Shown here in pieces: positions 42,078 to 55,370 of a stretch of 64,000 nucleotides of DNA (its first letter is position 1; each line of letters starts with the position of its first letter). The notes beneath the pieces are model-generated. The model did no database searches. It was not told the origin of the DNA and saw only the letters and a list, made by a program, of their open reading frames with translations. The translations under genes and the position numbers were made by a program. This DNA comes from Gordonia sp. 'Campus' (lineage in GTDB: Bacteria > Actinomycetota > Actinomycetes > Mycobacteriales > Mycobacteriaceae): positions 33,864 through 97,863 of the forward strand of contig NZ_JAKOIW010000015.1 of NCBI RefSeq assembly GCF_022206305.1, read 5' to 3'.

Positions 42078-42881
42078 TCACGCACCACCGGTGGCCAGCA
42101 TGCCGCCGTCGACCGCGAGGGTCTCCCCGGTGATCCACGCCGACTCGTCGCTCGCCAGGAACGCGACCGCGCGGGCGACATCCTCGGGTTCGCCGATGCG
42201 CTTCATCGGATACGACGCGGCGGCCCGCGCCTCGTTGTCGCCCTCGGTGAAGACCGACGCGAACTTGGTCCGCACGATCGACGGTGCGATCGCGTTGACC
42301 CGGATGTTCGGGCCGAGTTCCCACGCCAGTTCGGCGGTGAGTCGGATCAATGCGGCCTTGGACGTCCCGTAGGCCGCGATGACACCGGTCGACCGCAGAC
42401 CCGCGACCGACGAGATGTTGACGATCGATCCGCCGGACTCCTTCATCCCGGCGCGATAGGCCTCCTGGACGAACCCGAGGGCGGCGACCACGTTGGTGTC
42501 GAACGTCTTGCGGTATGCGGCGAGATCGGCGTCCATCAAGGGGCCGGCGAGGGGAGCGATACCGGTGTTGTTCACCAGGATGTCGATCCCACCGCCCTGC
42601 GCGACCGCGGCCGCCACGGCCGCCGCGCGATCGTCGGCGTCACCGGTGTTGCCCGCCGATGCCGAGACCGTCGCGCCCGGGACCGCCGCCCGGATCCGGT
42701 CCGCGGCCTCGGCGAGCGGCTCGGCCTTGCGGCTCGTGATGACGACCGAGGCGCCGCGTCTGGCGAGCTCGGTGGCGATGGCCTCGCCGATGCCACGACT
42801 GGCACCGGTCACCAGTGCCGAGCGGCCCGTGAGGTCGGAGGACTGGGGGAAGTTCTGCGGAATCGTTGTGGATTGCGTCAC
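42078..42881 (-). CDS. Short-chain dehydrogenase/reductase (classical SDR)
   Basis: A 267-residue NAD(P)-dependent oxidoreductase. Motifs are TGASRGIGEAIA (cofactor loop), NNTGIAPLAGPL, SSVAGLRSTGVIAAYGTSKAAL with the Ser-Tyr-Lys catalytic set, and NAIAPSIVRTKF. ITGETLAVDGGM ends the fold. The sequence resembles the FabG-like enzymes annotated as 3-oxoacyl reductases or DHRS4-type carbonyl reductases; the substrate cannot be told. Two GTG codons (42881, 42890) overlap the only purine-rich stretch, so the start is uncertain. Confidence 0.85.
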   Translation of the reverse strand: MTQSTTIPQNFPQSSDLTGRSALVTGASRGIGEAIATELARRGASVVITSRKAEPLAEAADRIRAAVPGATVSASAGNTGDADDRAAAVAAAVAQGGGIDILVNNTGIAPLAGPLMDADLAAYRKTFDTNVVAALGFVQEAYRAGMKESGGSIVNISSVAGLRSTGVIAAYGTSKAALIRLTAELAWELGPNIRVNAIAPSIVRTKFASVFTEGDNEARAAASYPMKRIGEPEDVARAVAFLASDESAWITGETLAVDGGMLATGGA

Positions 42882-42976
42882 GCTCCTCACCGTATCGGTC
42901 CACCGTGTTCCCGCGGGCGCGGTCGGTGGCGTCCCTGGACGACGAGTGCGTGGACAAATGGGTGGCGCGACACCGG

Positions 42977-42982
42977 TAGACT
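42977..42982 (+). promoter_or_regulatory. -10 box for a leaderless ABC-F transcript
   Basis: TAGACT is 8 nt before the GTG at 42991, and there is no ribosome binding site. The divergent SDR start is about 100 bp away. Confidence 0.55.
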
Positions 42983-42990
42983 GGCACGTC

Positions 42991-44619
<1,629 letters not shown>

Positions 44620-44652
44620 TCCTCGCCGCCCCGCGCCTTGTCGGCCGGTGGA

Positions 44653-46230
44653 TCAGGTTGCGGGCCAGTATTTCTTGCGCAGGTCGCCCTTCACGAGCTT
44701 TCCGGTGGGCGTCCGCGGTAGCTCGTCGACGAAGTCGACCGACCGCGGCGCCTTGTATGCGGCGATGTTGTCCTTGCTGAAGGTGATCAGGTCCTCGGCG
44801 AGTTCGTCGGTGGGCTCTTGGCCCTCCGCGAGCTGCACGCAGGCCTTGGCCACCTCGCCGAGATCGGCGTCGGGAACCCCGATGACGGCGACGTCGAAGA
44901 CAGCCGGGTGGTTGATCAGGACGTTCTCGGCTTCCTGCGGGTAGATGTTGACGCCGCCGGAGATGATCATGAACGCCTTGCGGTCGGTGAGGTACAGATA
45001 CCCCTCCTCGTCGACATAGCCCACATCGCCTGTCGTCGACCAGTTCTCGTGCTCGGGGTGCTGCGCGCTGCGCGTCTTCTCCGGATCGTTGTGATACTGG
45101 AAGGCCACGTCTTCACGCTCGAAGAACACCTGACCGACCTCGCCGGTGGGCAGTTCCTTGCCGTCCTCGTCGCAGATGTGGACCACGCCCAGAAGGGGTT
45201 TGCCCACCGAGCCGGGGTGGTCGAGCGCTTCCTGCGGTCCGATGAAGGTGGCTCCCGCGGCCTCGGTCGACGCGTAGTACTCGTGGATCACCGGGCCCCA
45301 CCACTCGATCATCGCCCGCTTGACCTCCACCGGACACGGCGCGGCCGCATGGACGGCGATCTTGAGGCTGCTGACGTCGTACTTCGTGCGGACGTCGTCG
45401 GGAAGCTTGAGCATGCGGATGAACATGGTCGGCACCCACTGGCTGTGGGTCACCTTGTACTTCTCGATGGCCGCCAGCGCCGCCTCCGGGTCGAAGCGAT
45501 CCATCATCACCACCGTGCCGCCCACCGAGTTTGTCATGCCGCAATAGCGCAGTGGCGCAGCGTGATACAGCGGAGCGGGGGAGAGGTACACGGCGGACTC
45601 GTCGTAGCCGTACATCGGCGCGAAGATCGCCGTGTAGGCGTCGGGAACCTCGTCGACCTGTCCTTCGGGCATCGGTGTCTTGATGCCCTTGGGACGGCCG
45701 GTGGTGCCCGAGGAGTAGAGCATGTCGGTGCCCCGCGGCTGATCGGTACGGGGTTCGGCCGAGGCGTCGGCCAGGATCTTGTCGTAGCTCTCGAAACCGT
45801 CGAGCTCGCCGCCCCGCACCACGCGCCGACCCGCGCCCGACAGCGCCTCGATCTCGCCCGTCGCCGACACGGCGTCGACGACGGAGGCGCCGGCGAACAC
45901 GACCTGCGCATTGCAGTCGCCCAGGATGTAGTTGGTCTCGGCCGCGGTCAGATGGTGGTTGACGGCCGTGACGTACAGACCGCTGCGCAGCGCGGCCCAG
46001 TAGACCTCGAACACGTGGAGGTCGTTGGCCGAGACCACCGCGATGTTGTCGCCGCGCGTCAACCCGAGAGAGTCGAGGTAGTTGGCGAGCCGGGTCGAAT
46101 TCTCGTCCAGTTGCCGGTAGGTCAGCTGCTCACCGGTGGCGGCACGAATGATCGCGGGCTTGTCCGGAGTGGACTTCGCGAAGACTCCTGGGAACAAGGG
46201 TGCACTCCTCGAAAACGAAGGGATGTTCAC
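44653..46230 (-). CDS. Acyl-CoA synthetase (FadD type, AMP-forming)
   Basis: Activates a carboxylic acid to its CoA thioester via an acyl-adenylate. The 525-residue protein shows the P-loop LYSSGTTGRPKGIK, YYASTEAAGATFIGP (A5), TTGDVGYVDEEGYLYLTDR (A7) and the C-terminal VDELPRTPTGKLVKGDLRKKY with the catalytic Lys. The likely substrate (fatty acid or steroid side chain) cannot be read from the sequence; FadD4 of M. tuberculosis is a plausible relative. The GTG start at 46230 lies inside a 15-bp palindrome, so expression is probably repressed by a TetR-type regulator. Confidence 0.9.
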   Translation of the reverse strand: MNIPSFSRSAPLFPGVFAKSTPDKPAIIRAATGEQLTYRQLDENSTRLANYLDSLGLTRGDNIAVVSANDLHVFEVYWAALRSGLYVTAVNHHLTAAETNYILGDCNAQVVFAGASVVDAVSATGEIEALSGAGRRVVRGGELDGFESYDKILADASAEPRTDQPRGTDMLYSSGTTGRPKGIKTPMPEGQVDEVPDAYTAIFAPMYGYDESAVYLSPAPLYHAAPLRYCGMTNSVGGTVVMMDRFDPEAALAAIEKYKVTHSQWVPTMFIRMLKLPDDVRTKYDVSSLKIAVHAAAPCPVEVKRAMIEWWGPVIHEYYASTEAAGATFIGPQEALDHPGSVGKPLLGVVHICDEDGKELPTGEVGQVFFEREDVAFQYHNDPEKTRSAQHPEHENWSTTGDVGYVDEEGYLYLTDRKAFMIISGGVNIYPQEAENVLINHPAVFDVAVIGVPDADLGEVAKACVQLAEGQEPTDELAEDLITFSKDNIAAYKAPRSVDFVDELPRTPTGKLVKGDLRKKYWPAT

Positions 46231-46265
46231 CCCGAACGAGCGCTATCTAACGCTCGTTCGGGGTG
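46228..46265. promoter_or_regulatory. 15-bp perfect palindromic operator over the fadD promoter and start
   Basis: CACCCCGAACGAGCG (46228-46242) and its exact complement CGCTCGTTCGGGGTG (46251-46265) flank an 8-nt spacer. The left arm includes the fadD start codon, and TAGATA in the spacer on the minus strand can act as the -10 box. The size and spacing fit a TetR-family operator; the regulator is not evident in the window. Confidence 0.75.
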
Positions 46266-46309
46266 TCGTGAGTCACACTACCTCAGAGACGTGTCCGATT
46301 CGCGGGGGC

Positions 46310-47923
46310 TCAGTGCGACGCCAGGAACCGGTCCATGGTGCGTTCGGCGAGCGCCGTGATCGTGAGCGCCGGATTGACCAGGCCGACGGCTCCGGGCGCG
46401 AACGACCCGTCGACGACGTAGAGGTTGTCGTAGCCGTGCACGGCGCCGTCATAGGACGCCGCGCGGTTCATCACGACGCCGCCGAGCCCGTGATACGTTC
46501 CCGCCGAACCGAATCCGACCGCGCGGGTGTAGATCGGCACGCCGTTGGCCGGACGGCCGTAGCGGGCCTCGGTACGTTGGTGGAAGCGTGCGATGAAGGC
46601 GGTGGCCTGCCGATCGACGTCGTTGGTGCCCTCCGCGTGGGGGTAGCTGAGCTTCGCGGTGCGCGTGGCGTGATCGAAGTCGATCGTCCCGCGCTCGTCG
46701 GTGAGCGCCTGCACGAGGTGGGTGGTGGCCGCCTTGCCGAGCGGGGCCGGCAGAGGCGTCGCCTGATAGACCATCGACACCGGCGTGTCGGTGAGATGGT
46801 CCTCGTAGATCCGTGCGTAGCCGGGACCGCCCTGCACCAGGCCGAAGTCCTCGGACGGGTTGCTGCGGATCGTGAGGAAGTCGCCGTTGGTGCCGAAACC
46901 GTCGCCGATGCGTGGCGACAGCCGGGGCAGCGTTCCCTTGGCCCGCGCCTCGACGAGCATCCGGGTGGTGTGGAACGAGCCTGCCGCCATGAACAGGTGG
47001 TCGGCCTCAGCCGTCACCGTCCGGACGGTCCGGCCCTGTTCGTCGCGGACACGCGCGGTCACCGCGAATCCCGCGCGCCGCGAACGCGGACGGATCTCGA
47101 AGACCTCGTGCATCGGCTTGATCGTGACGTTGCCGGTGCGCTCGGCGGCGGCGAGATAGGTCCGGTCCGTGGACTTCTTGGCCCCGCTGTTCACGCCGTA
47201 GCTCAGTTCGCCCGCGATGACGGACGGGTTCTTGCGCCCGGCGATCTCGTCCCGGACGATGTCCCAGTCGATCGCGAAGTCGAAGAAGTGGGGCGACGCA
47301 CCGTAGCGGGCGATCACTTTGAGCCAGTTCCGTGCGCCGACATAGTTGGGGTGGGCCAGGATGTCCGCGGGCATCCCCGACACCCCGAGTCCCTGCTTGG
47401 CCCGCGGATAGTAGGTGGCGGCGAGTTCGGCGTAGTCGGCCGCGGCCGGGAAGACGTGCTCGAAGTCCTGTCGTCGCGGAACGGGTGTGAACGAGCCGAA
47501 GACGAGCGAGCCGCCGCCGACGCCGGCACCGTAGACCGCCTCGATGCCGTTGCCGACGACGTGGTCCAGTACTCCCGGATAAGGCTCGACCGGGATCGAG
47601 GTGGCGCTGTTGGCGCCCGCGCGATTGCCGAACCAGGCGGCACGCTTGTCCGGCCGCGAGAACGCCGCGAAGGTGTTGCCGTCGGGGCGGATCGGCCAGC
47701 GACGGCCTCGTTCGAAGACGGTGGTCCGGTATCCGGCCTGTCCCAGGCGGAGCGCGGCGACCGAGCCGCCGAACCCGGTTCCGATGACGATGGCGGTACG
47801 GCCCGGGGCGGCCTGCGAGGTCGCGGGGGCGGCGGCGAGGGCGCCGAGCGCCCCGGCAGCCACTGCGGAACGGATGACGGTCCGCCGCGAAACCGGCGGC
47901 GTCGAGATGTTGTCGAAGATCAC
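46310..47923 (-). CDS. Secreted cholesterol oxidase-like GMC oxidoreductase
   Basis: A 537-residue FAD enzyme of the class I cholesterol oxidase family, which oxidises and isomerises 3-beta-hydroxysterols to 4-en-3-ones. The N-terminus SRRTVIRSAVAAGALGALAA is a twin-arginine signal ending near ATSQAA, so export is expected. VIGTGFGGSVAALRLGQAG binds FAD; SYGVNSGAKKSTDRTYLAAA and GTYHGLGGVVMNRA (active-site His), with DGSFAPGAVGLVNPALTITALAER (Asn), match Streptomyces/Rhodococcus cholesterol oxidases. GTG at 47923 with a -10 box 6 nt upstream. The nearby fadD could activate released acids, but this is inference. Confidence 0.9.
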   Translation of the reverse strand: MIFDNISTPPVSRRTVIRSAVAAGALGALAAAPATSQAAPGRTAIVIGTGFGGSVAALRLGQAGYRTTVFERGRRWPIRPDGNTFAAFSRPDKRAAWFGNRAGANSATSIPVEPYPGVLDHVVGNGIEAVYGAGVGGGSLVFGSFTPVPRRQDFEHVFPAAADYAELAATYYPRAKQGLGVSGMPADILAHPNYVGARNWLKVIARYGASPHFFDFAIDWDIVRDEIAGRKNPSVIAGELSYGVNSGAKKSTDRTYLAAAERTGNVTIKPMHEVFEIRPRSRRAGFAVTARVRDEQGRTVRTVTAEADHLFMAAGSFHTTRMLVEARAKGTLPRLSPRIGDGFGTNGDFLTIRSNPSEDFGLVQGGPGYARIYEDHLTDTPVSMVYQATPLPAPLGKAATTHLVQALTDERGTIDFDHATRTAKLSYPHAEGTNDVDRQATAFIARFHQRTEARYGRPANGVPIYTRAVGFGSAGTYHGLGGVVMNRAASYDGAVHGYDNLYVVDGSFAPGAVGLVNPALTITALAERTMDRFLASH

Positions 47924-47928
47924 CGAGA

Positions 47929-47966
47929 AACCTTAGCCCGCACAACTAAGGTTAGGAACTCCTAAC
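47929..47966 (-). promoter_or_regulatory. Cholesterol oxidase promoter with iron-box-like inverted repeats
   Basis: TAAGGT (minus strand, 47930-47935) is the -10, 6 nt before the GTG. AACCTTAG (47929-47936) and CTAAGGTT (47946-47953) form an 8-bp inverted repeat; GTTAGGA (47951-47957) and TCCTAAC (47960-47966) form a second. The 19-mer at 47947-47965 agrees with the IdeR/DtxR box at 14 of 19 positions by my alignment. Iron control is therefore possible but unproven. Confidence 0.45.
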
Positions 47967-48001
47967 AAACGACCTCGGTGTGGAATGGATCACCATCCCG
48001 A

Positions 48002-48007
48002 TAGGCT
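48002..48007 (+). promoter_or_regulatory. -10 box for the 48015 gene
   Basis: TAGGCT lies 7 nt before the GTG at 48015, without a ribosome binding site. Confidence 0.5.
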
Positions 48008-48014
48008 TGTCGGC

Positions 48015-48878
48015 GTGACGGCGTCGGTGCAGATCGAGGTGGACCGCGACAGCGTGGCGATGGGGGACGACGTCACGTCCCACCTGCGGCAGATCACCGT
48101 GACACCGGGCACGTTGTTGAGCGTCGTGCTCGATGCGGCCGCGCCGGAGATCCGTGCGCGCGGTTGGTCGTGGGTGGCCGATGTCGACGGCCGGGTCGCC
48201 GCGGTCTGGTCGGTGGACCATGGCGTGCAGATGCTCGTCGAGGACGCTGCGGTGTCGGTCACCGACGCGCCGCACCGAATCCACTACCGGTACTTCCTGC
48301 AGATCGATCCGGCATGGTTGCATCGGCGGCTCGCCGACGGCGCGGCAGCGAACCGGCCCGCGCTGGAACGCGACTACCGCCCTCTCGGTGACCGGCGACG
48401 CGAGGAGGAAGAACGTCGCCGGGAACGCGACTCGTCGGCTCGGTACCTGACCGGCGAGTGCACCGAGGCGTTGCGTGGGTTCGGCGCGGAGTTCGACCTG
48501 CACAACGACCGCATGGCGCGCTTCACACTGTTCGGGTCATCGATGCGGGTACAGCGCGCCGACACCATGACCATGACCTTCGACGGTACGAACGGGGTCT
48601 TGTCGTCGATTCGGCCCGTCGCGGTCGCCGAATGCTGGCTGGTCGCCGTCACCGGACAACGGGCGCGGCAGGCACGGGGTCTGGCCCCCGTCGACGACGA
48701 CCCCCGGAGGCCGGCGCCGGAGCTCTGGCCCATGGCGTCGGGGACCGCCGGGACGAGGCGCTGGACGACCAGAGGCACTCCGGTCGTCCAGCTGACGGGT
48801 GACGACGCGGTCCGGGCCTACCGGTTGTCGGCGGGCCGGTCGATCCGGGAGGTCGTGGCGATACTGACCGCCGGGTGA
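48015..48878 (+). CDS. Hypothetical protein with basic/acidic central helix
   Basis: A 287-residue protein I do not recognise. It looks soluble: there is no signal peptide or membrane segment. Residues about 125-140 (RRREEEERRRERDSSARY) form a highly charged helix likely to be a coiled coil. The flanking parts are rich in short beta-like segments, with WSWVADVDGRVAAVWSVD before it and MRVQRADTMTMTFDG after it. It is convergent with acnR, with a 4-bp gap. The GTG at 48015 is chosen because of the -10 box just upstream; an earlier ATG at 47985 precedes that box. Confidence 0.65.
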   Translation: MTASVQIEVDRDSVAMGDDVTSHLRQITVTPGTLLSVVLDAAAPEIRARGWSWVADVDGRVAAVWSVDHGVQMLVEDAAVSVTDAPHRIHYRYFLQIDPAWLHRRLADGAAANRPALERDYRPLGDRRREEEERRRERDSSARYLTGECTEALRGFGAEFDLHNDRMARFTLFGSSMRVQRADTMTMTFDGTNGVLSSIRPVAVAECWLVAVTGQRARQARGLAPVDDDPRRPAPELWPMASGTAGTRRWTTRGTPVVQLTGDDAVRAYRLSAGRSIREVVAILTAG

Positions 48879-48882
48879 GGCG

Positions 48883-49449
48883 TCAGTCGTGCGCCCGCAC
48901 GGACTCCTCGACCAGGTCGAGCACCGCGTGTAGATCGTCGGTGGGCTGGCCGGTGGCCAACCGGGTGATCAGACCGTCGAGGACGAGGTCGAGATAGTTC
49001 AGCAGGACGTCCGTCGGTACGTCGTCGCGCAGGCGTCCCGCCTGGCGGCCCCGTTCCAGCCGACTGAGGGTCGCCTGCTCGACCTCCGCCGCGTACGACA
49101 CCCACTCCGCCCGGAAGCCGTTGTCCGTCCGTAGTTTTCGGGCGATCTCCAACCGGGTGCCGAGCCAGTCGAAATCCTGCGGCCGGGTGAGCATGTCGCG
49201 CATGACCTGCACCAGGCCCTGTTCGGCCGCCACGTCGGCCATCCGCTCGGCGTCTTCCCGTGCGAGCGCGAGGAACAGCGCTTCCTTGTCCCGGTAGTGA
49301 TGGAAGATCGCACCACGAGAAAGGCCCGTGGACTCCTCGATGCGTTTGACGGTCGCGCCGTCATATCCGTACTCCGCGAAGCAATGCCGCGCGCCGTCGA
49401 GAATCTCCCGACGACGCGCGGCAAGCCGGTCATCGCTGACCTTGGGCAC
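48883..49449 (-). CDS. acnR: TetR-type repressor of aconitase, AcnR
   Basis: A TetR-family regulator that in Corynebacterium glutamicum represses acn and responds to citrate and metal ions. The 188-residue length equals that of corynebacterial AcnR. The N-terminal DNA-binding domain runs from PKVSDDRLAARRREIL through VKRIEESTGLSRGAIFHHYRDKEALF (helix-turn-helix about residues 32-52). It lies 15 bp downstream of acn on the same strand, so it is probably co-transcribed, giving feedback through the AcnR box at 52465-52486. Confidence 0.93.
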   Translation of the reverse strand: MPKVSDDRLAARRREILDGARHCFAEYGYDGATVKRIEESTGLSRGAIFHHYRDKEALFLALAREDAERMADVAAEQGLVQVMRDMLTRPQDFDWLGTRLEIARKLRTDNGFRAEWVSYAAEVEQATLSRLERGRQAGRLRDDVPTDVLLNYLDLVLDGLITRLATGQPTDDLHAVLDLVEESVRAHD

Positions 49450-49464
49450 GTCGCGTGCCTCCTG

Positions 49465-53276
<3,812 letters not shown>

Positions 53277-53652
53277 CCTGCGCCTGATCCTCACACCTGA
53301 CCCCGCCGGAGCCTCACCGGCGGGCCCCACGCCTCGCGCATATCGCAGCTCGACGATGCCCGTGACGTGCGGCGGCGCGTGTCCCGCGCTCTGTTGCCGA
53401 TTCGAGACCTTGGCGAACCGTGGATCTTTTGCCAGTTCACGGCATTTTCGCAGGTAATCACGCCTTTGTAATTCTGCGACAAGGTTTTCTCGTGTGGTTG
53501 ATGTGACGTACGGTTCTGAAGTCGCATGTGTTTCCTGTGAGTCCCACAGGGTCACTTGTTACTGAAGTGCAGTGTGTGATCGCGGGTCCCCCGACCGTCG
53601 ATCGCCAGCCGGGGATCGCCAACATCCCCGCACGAAACCGCGAGGAGTTCCG
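53277..53652 (+). promoter_or_regulatory. Structured leader/promoter region of ripA
   Basis: A 376-bp gap, less GC-rich in its middle than its surroundings. TACGGT (53509-53514) is a possible -10. Downstream are three short hairpins: CCTGTG/CACAGG (53534-53550), CACTT/AAGTG (53553-53569) and CGGGGAT/ATCCCCG (53610-53630, 7-nt loop), the last just before the site GCGAGGAG. Two GT(C/T)AC half-sites sit at 53551-53562. c-di-AMP riboswitches occur before such genes in actinobacteria, but I do not find their consensus here. Confidence 0.5.
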
Positions 53653-55164
53653 GTGAGTCGAGGAAGAACTGGTGCGTCCTGGCCGACGCGCATCTCGGCA
53701 GCCCTTGCTGTCGTGCTCATCTGCGCGGTCGGAGCCGGTCACGCCACCGCGGCGCCGAAGAAGGCCCCCGAATCCCCGGTGTCCGGTCTGATCAACCGCA
53801 TCGCGTCGGTCAACCAGGACATCGCCGACCTGGATCAGGCGCTCGCGGCGCGTCAGGAGACGGTCAACCGGTCGATCGTCGACTTCCAGAACTCCCTGGC
53901 GCAGCGCCGCCTCGCCTCGGTCGCGGCTCGCGGTGCCCGCACCGAACTAGACCGCGCCGGCCGCGCGGTCGTCGACGCGCAAAAGGAGTTCGACCGCTTC
54001 GCTCGCCTTGCGTACCAGCAAGGGCCCGAACAGGTCTCCATGTCGAACTATGTCTCCTCGACCGACCCCCAGGCCGTGCTCGACCGCATGAAACTCCTCG
54101 ACCAGGTCGGCAAGAAGCAGCAGGAGATGATCCGCAAGCTGCAGGTCGCCCGCAACCAGAAGGCCAACCGGCTCGCCGCGGTCGAGGCCACTCGCAGGCA
54201 GGCGTCCTTCGCGGCCAAGAGCGCCGAGCAGCGCAAGAACGACGCGATGGCCGCGGTGACCGAGGCGAAGGCCGCGATCTCCACGCAGCAGAAGCGCAAG
54301 GCCACGCTCATCGGCGAGCGTGACCGGGTGCAGAAGCGACTCAACACCATTCGCGGTTATGTGCCCAAGCAGACCGTCGAGGGGCCGTCGGCGAGTGACC
54401 TGCTCGCCGGTCTCTTCCCGTCCGACCCGTCCGGGGGCGGTGTCCTCAAGGCGCTCCCGCAGACCCCGGCGACCGACAACCAGGCCCTCGCGGTGGCGGC
54501 CGAAGCCGCTGCCCGGCTGGCGATCGACGTGGGCCAGTCGGTCCTGGCCGGTCTGGTCGGACAGCAGCAGCTGCCCCAGTCGGAACTGCTGAACGAACTC
54601 GGCATCGGCGGCGCCGACCTGACCGGGAGCAGCGGCGGGGACACCCTCAGCGCACGGCTCGGTTCGGGCAGCCTGGGCACTCTGTTCGGCAGTTCGTCCG
54701 GCGGCGGCGGAGGAGGCGGGATGGTCCGCCCCGGACTGCGCGGGCCGCAGGCCGTCGAGATCGCCGTGAACCGCGCGCTGTCGCAGCTCAACGTCCCCTA
54801 CGCGTGGGGCGGCGGTGACGCCAACGGTCCGACGCAGGGCATCCGCGACGGCGGTGTCGCCGACAGCTACGGCGACTACAACAAGATCGGGTTCGACTGC
54901 TCGGGGCTGATGATCTACGCATTCGCCGGCGTGGGTATCGAACTCCCGCACTACACGGGTTACCAGTACACCTCGGGCCCGCAGTTCCCGTTGTCGCAGA
55001 TGCGTCGTGGCGACATGATCTTCTACGGCCCGAACGCGAGCGCGCACGTCGCGCTGTACCTCGGCGACAACAAGATGGTCGAGGCGCCGCAGTCGGGCGA
55101 CGTGGTCAAGGTGTCGCCGCTGCGCACCGACGGTGCGATGCCGAACGTCGTGCGCCTGCTCTGA
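53653..55164 (+). CDS. ripA: Peptidoglycan endopeptidase RipA (NlpC/P60)
   Basis: A secreted peptidoglycan hydrolase that splits the septum at division. The 503-residue protein has a Sec signal (about 1-34, ending GHATAA), a long coiled-coil autoinhibitory domain (about 40-240), a Gly/Ser-rich linker with GSSSGGGGGGGMVRP, and the C-terminal NlpC/P60 domain. The catalytic triad is Cys416 (FDCSGLM), His465 (SAHVALYLG) and Glu477 (MVEAPQSGD), with the same 49- and 12-residue spacing as M. tuberculosis RipA (383, 432, 444). No ripB copy follows. The GTG at 53653 follows GCGAGGAG. Confidence 0.95.
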   Translation: MSRGRTGASWPTRISAALAVVLICAVGAGHATAAPKKAPESPVSGLINRIASVNQDIADLDQALAARQETVNRSIVDFQNSLAQRRLASVAARGARTELDRAGRAVVDAQKEFDRFARLAYQQGPEQVSMSNYVSSTDPQAVLDRMKLLDQVGKKQQEMIRKLQVARNQKANRLAAVEATRRQASFAAKSAEQRKNDAMAAVTEAKAAISTQQKRKATLIGERDRVQKRLNTIRGYVPKQTVEGPSASDLLAGLFPSDPSGGGVLKALPQTPATDNQALAVAAEAAARLAIDVGQSVLAGLVGQQQLPQSELLNELGIGGADLTGSSGGDTLSARLGSGSLGTLFGSSSGGGGGGGMVRPGLRGPQAVEIAVNRALSQLNVPYAWGGGDANGPTQGIRDGGVADSYGDYNKIGFDCSGLMIYAFAGVGIELPHYTGYQYTSGPQFPLSQMRRGDMIFYGPNASAHVALYLGDNKMVEAPQSGDVVKVSPLRTDGAMPNVVRLL

Positions 55165-55214
55165 TCGGGGTCCGGCGACCGTCCTTCCGAACGCACGACA
55201 CCGGTCGGGTCTTC

Positions 55215-55245
55215 TTGGCACCTTTTCAGTTCTCACCGCTAGGCT
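55215..55245 (+). promoter_or_regulatory. Promoter-like sequence before moxR
   Basis: TTGGCA (55215-55220) and TAGGCT (55240-55245) with a 19-nt spacer, in the 206-bp ripA-moxR gap. The leader to the moxR start would be about 120 nt; the rest of the gap shows nothing distinctive. Confidence 0.4.
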
Positions 55246-55370
55246 GGCACAAGCACACGCGGGGGTCTCGGCCTGCGCGCGTCGCGTGGCCGTTTCCGAC
55301 CGGTCGCGCCCACACCAGCTGACGCATCGCAGTTCAGACGAACAGCAGTTCAGAGGAACAGGAGCACGGG

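Noticed and set aside
53277-53652. c-di-AMP (ydaO/yuaA) riboswitch before ripA
   Set aside because: The GGGGTGAA-type consensus and flanking blocks could not be found, although hairpins exist.
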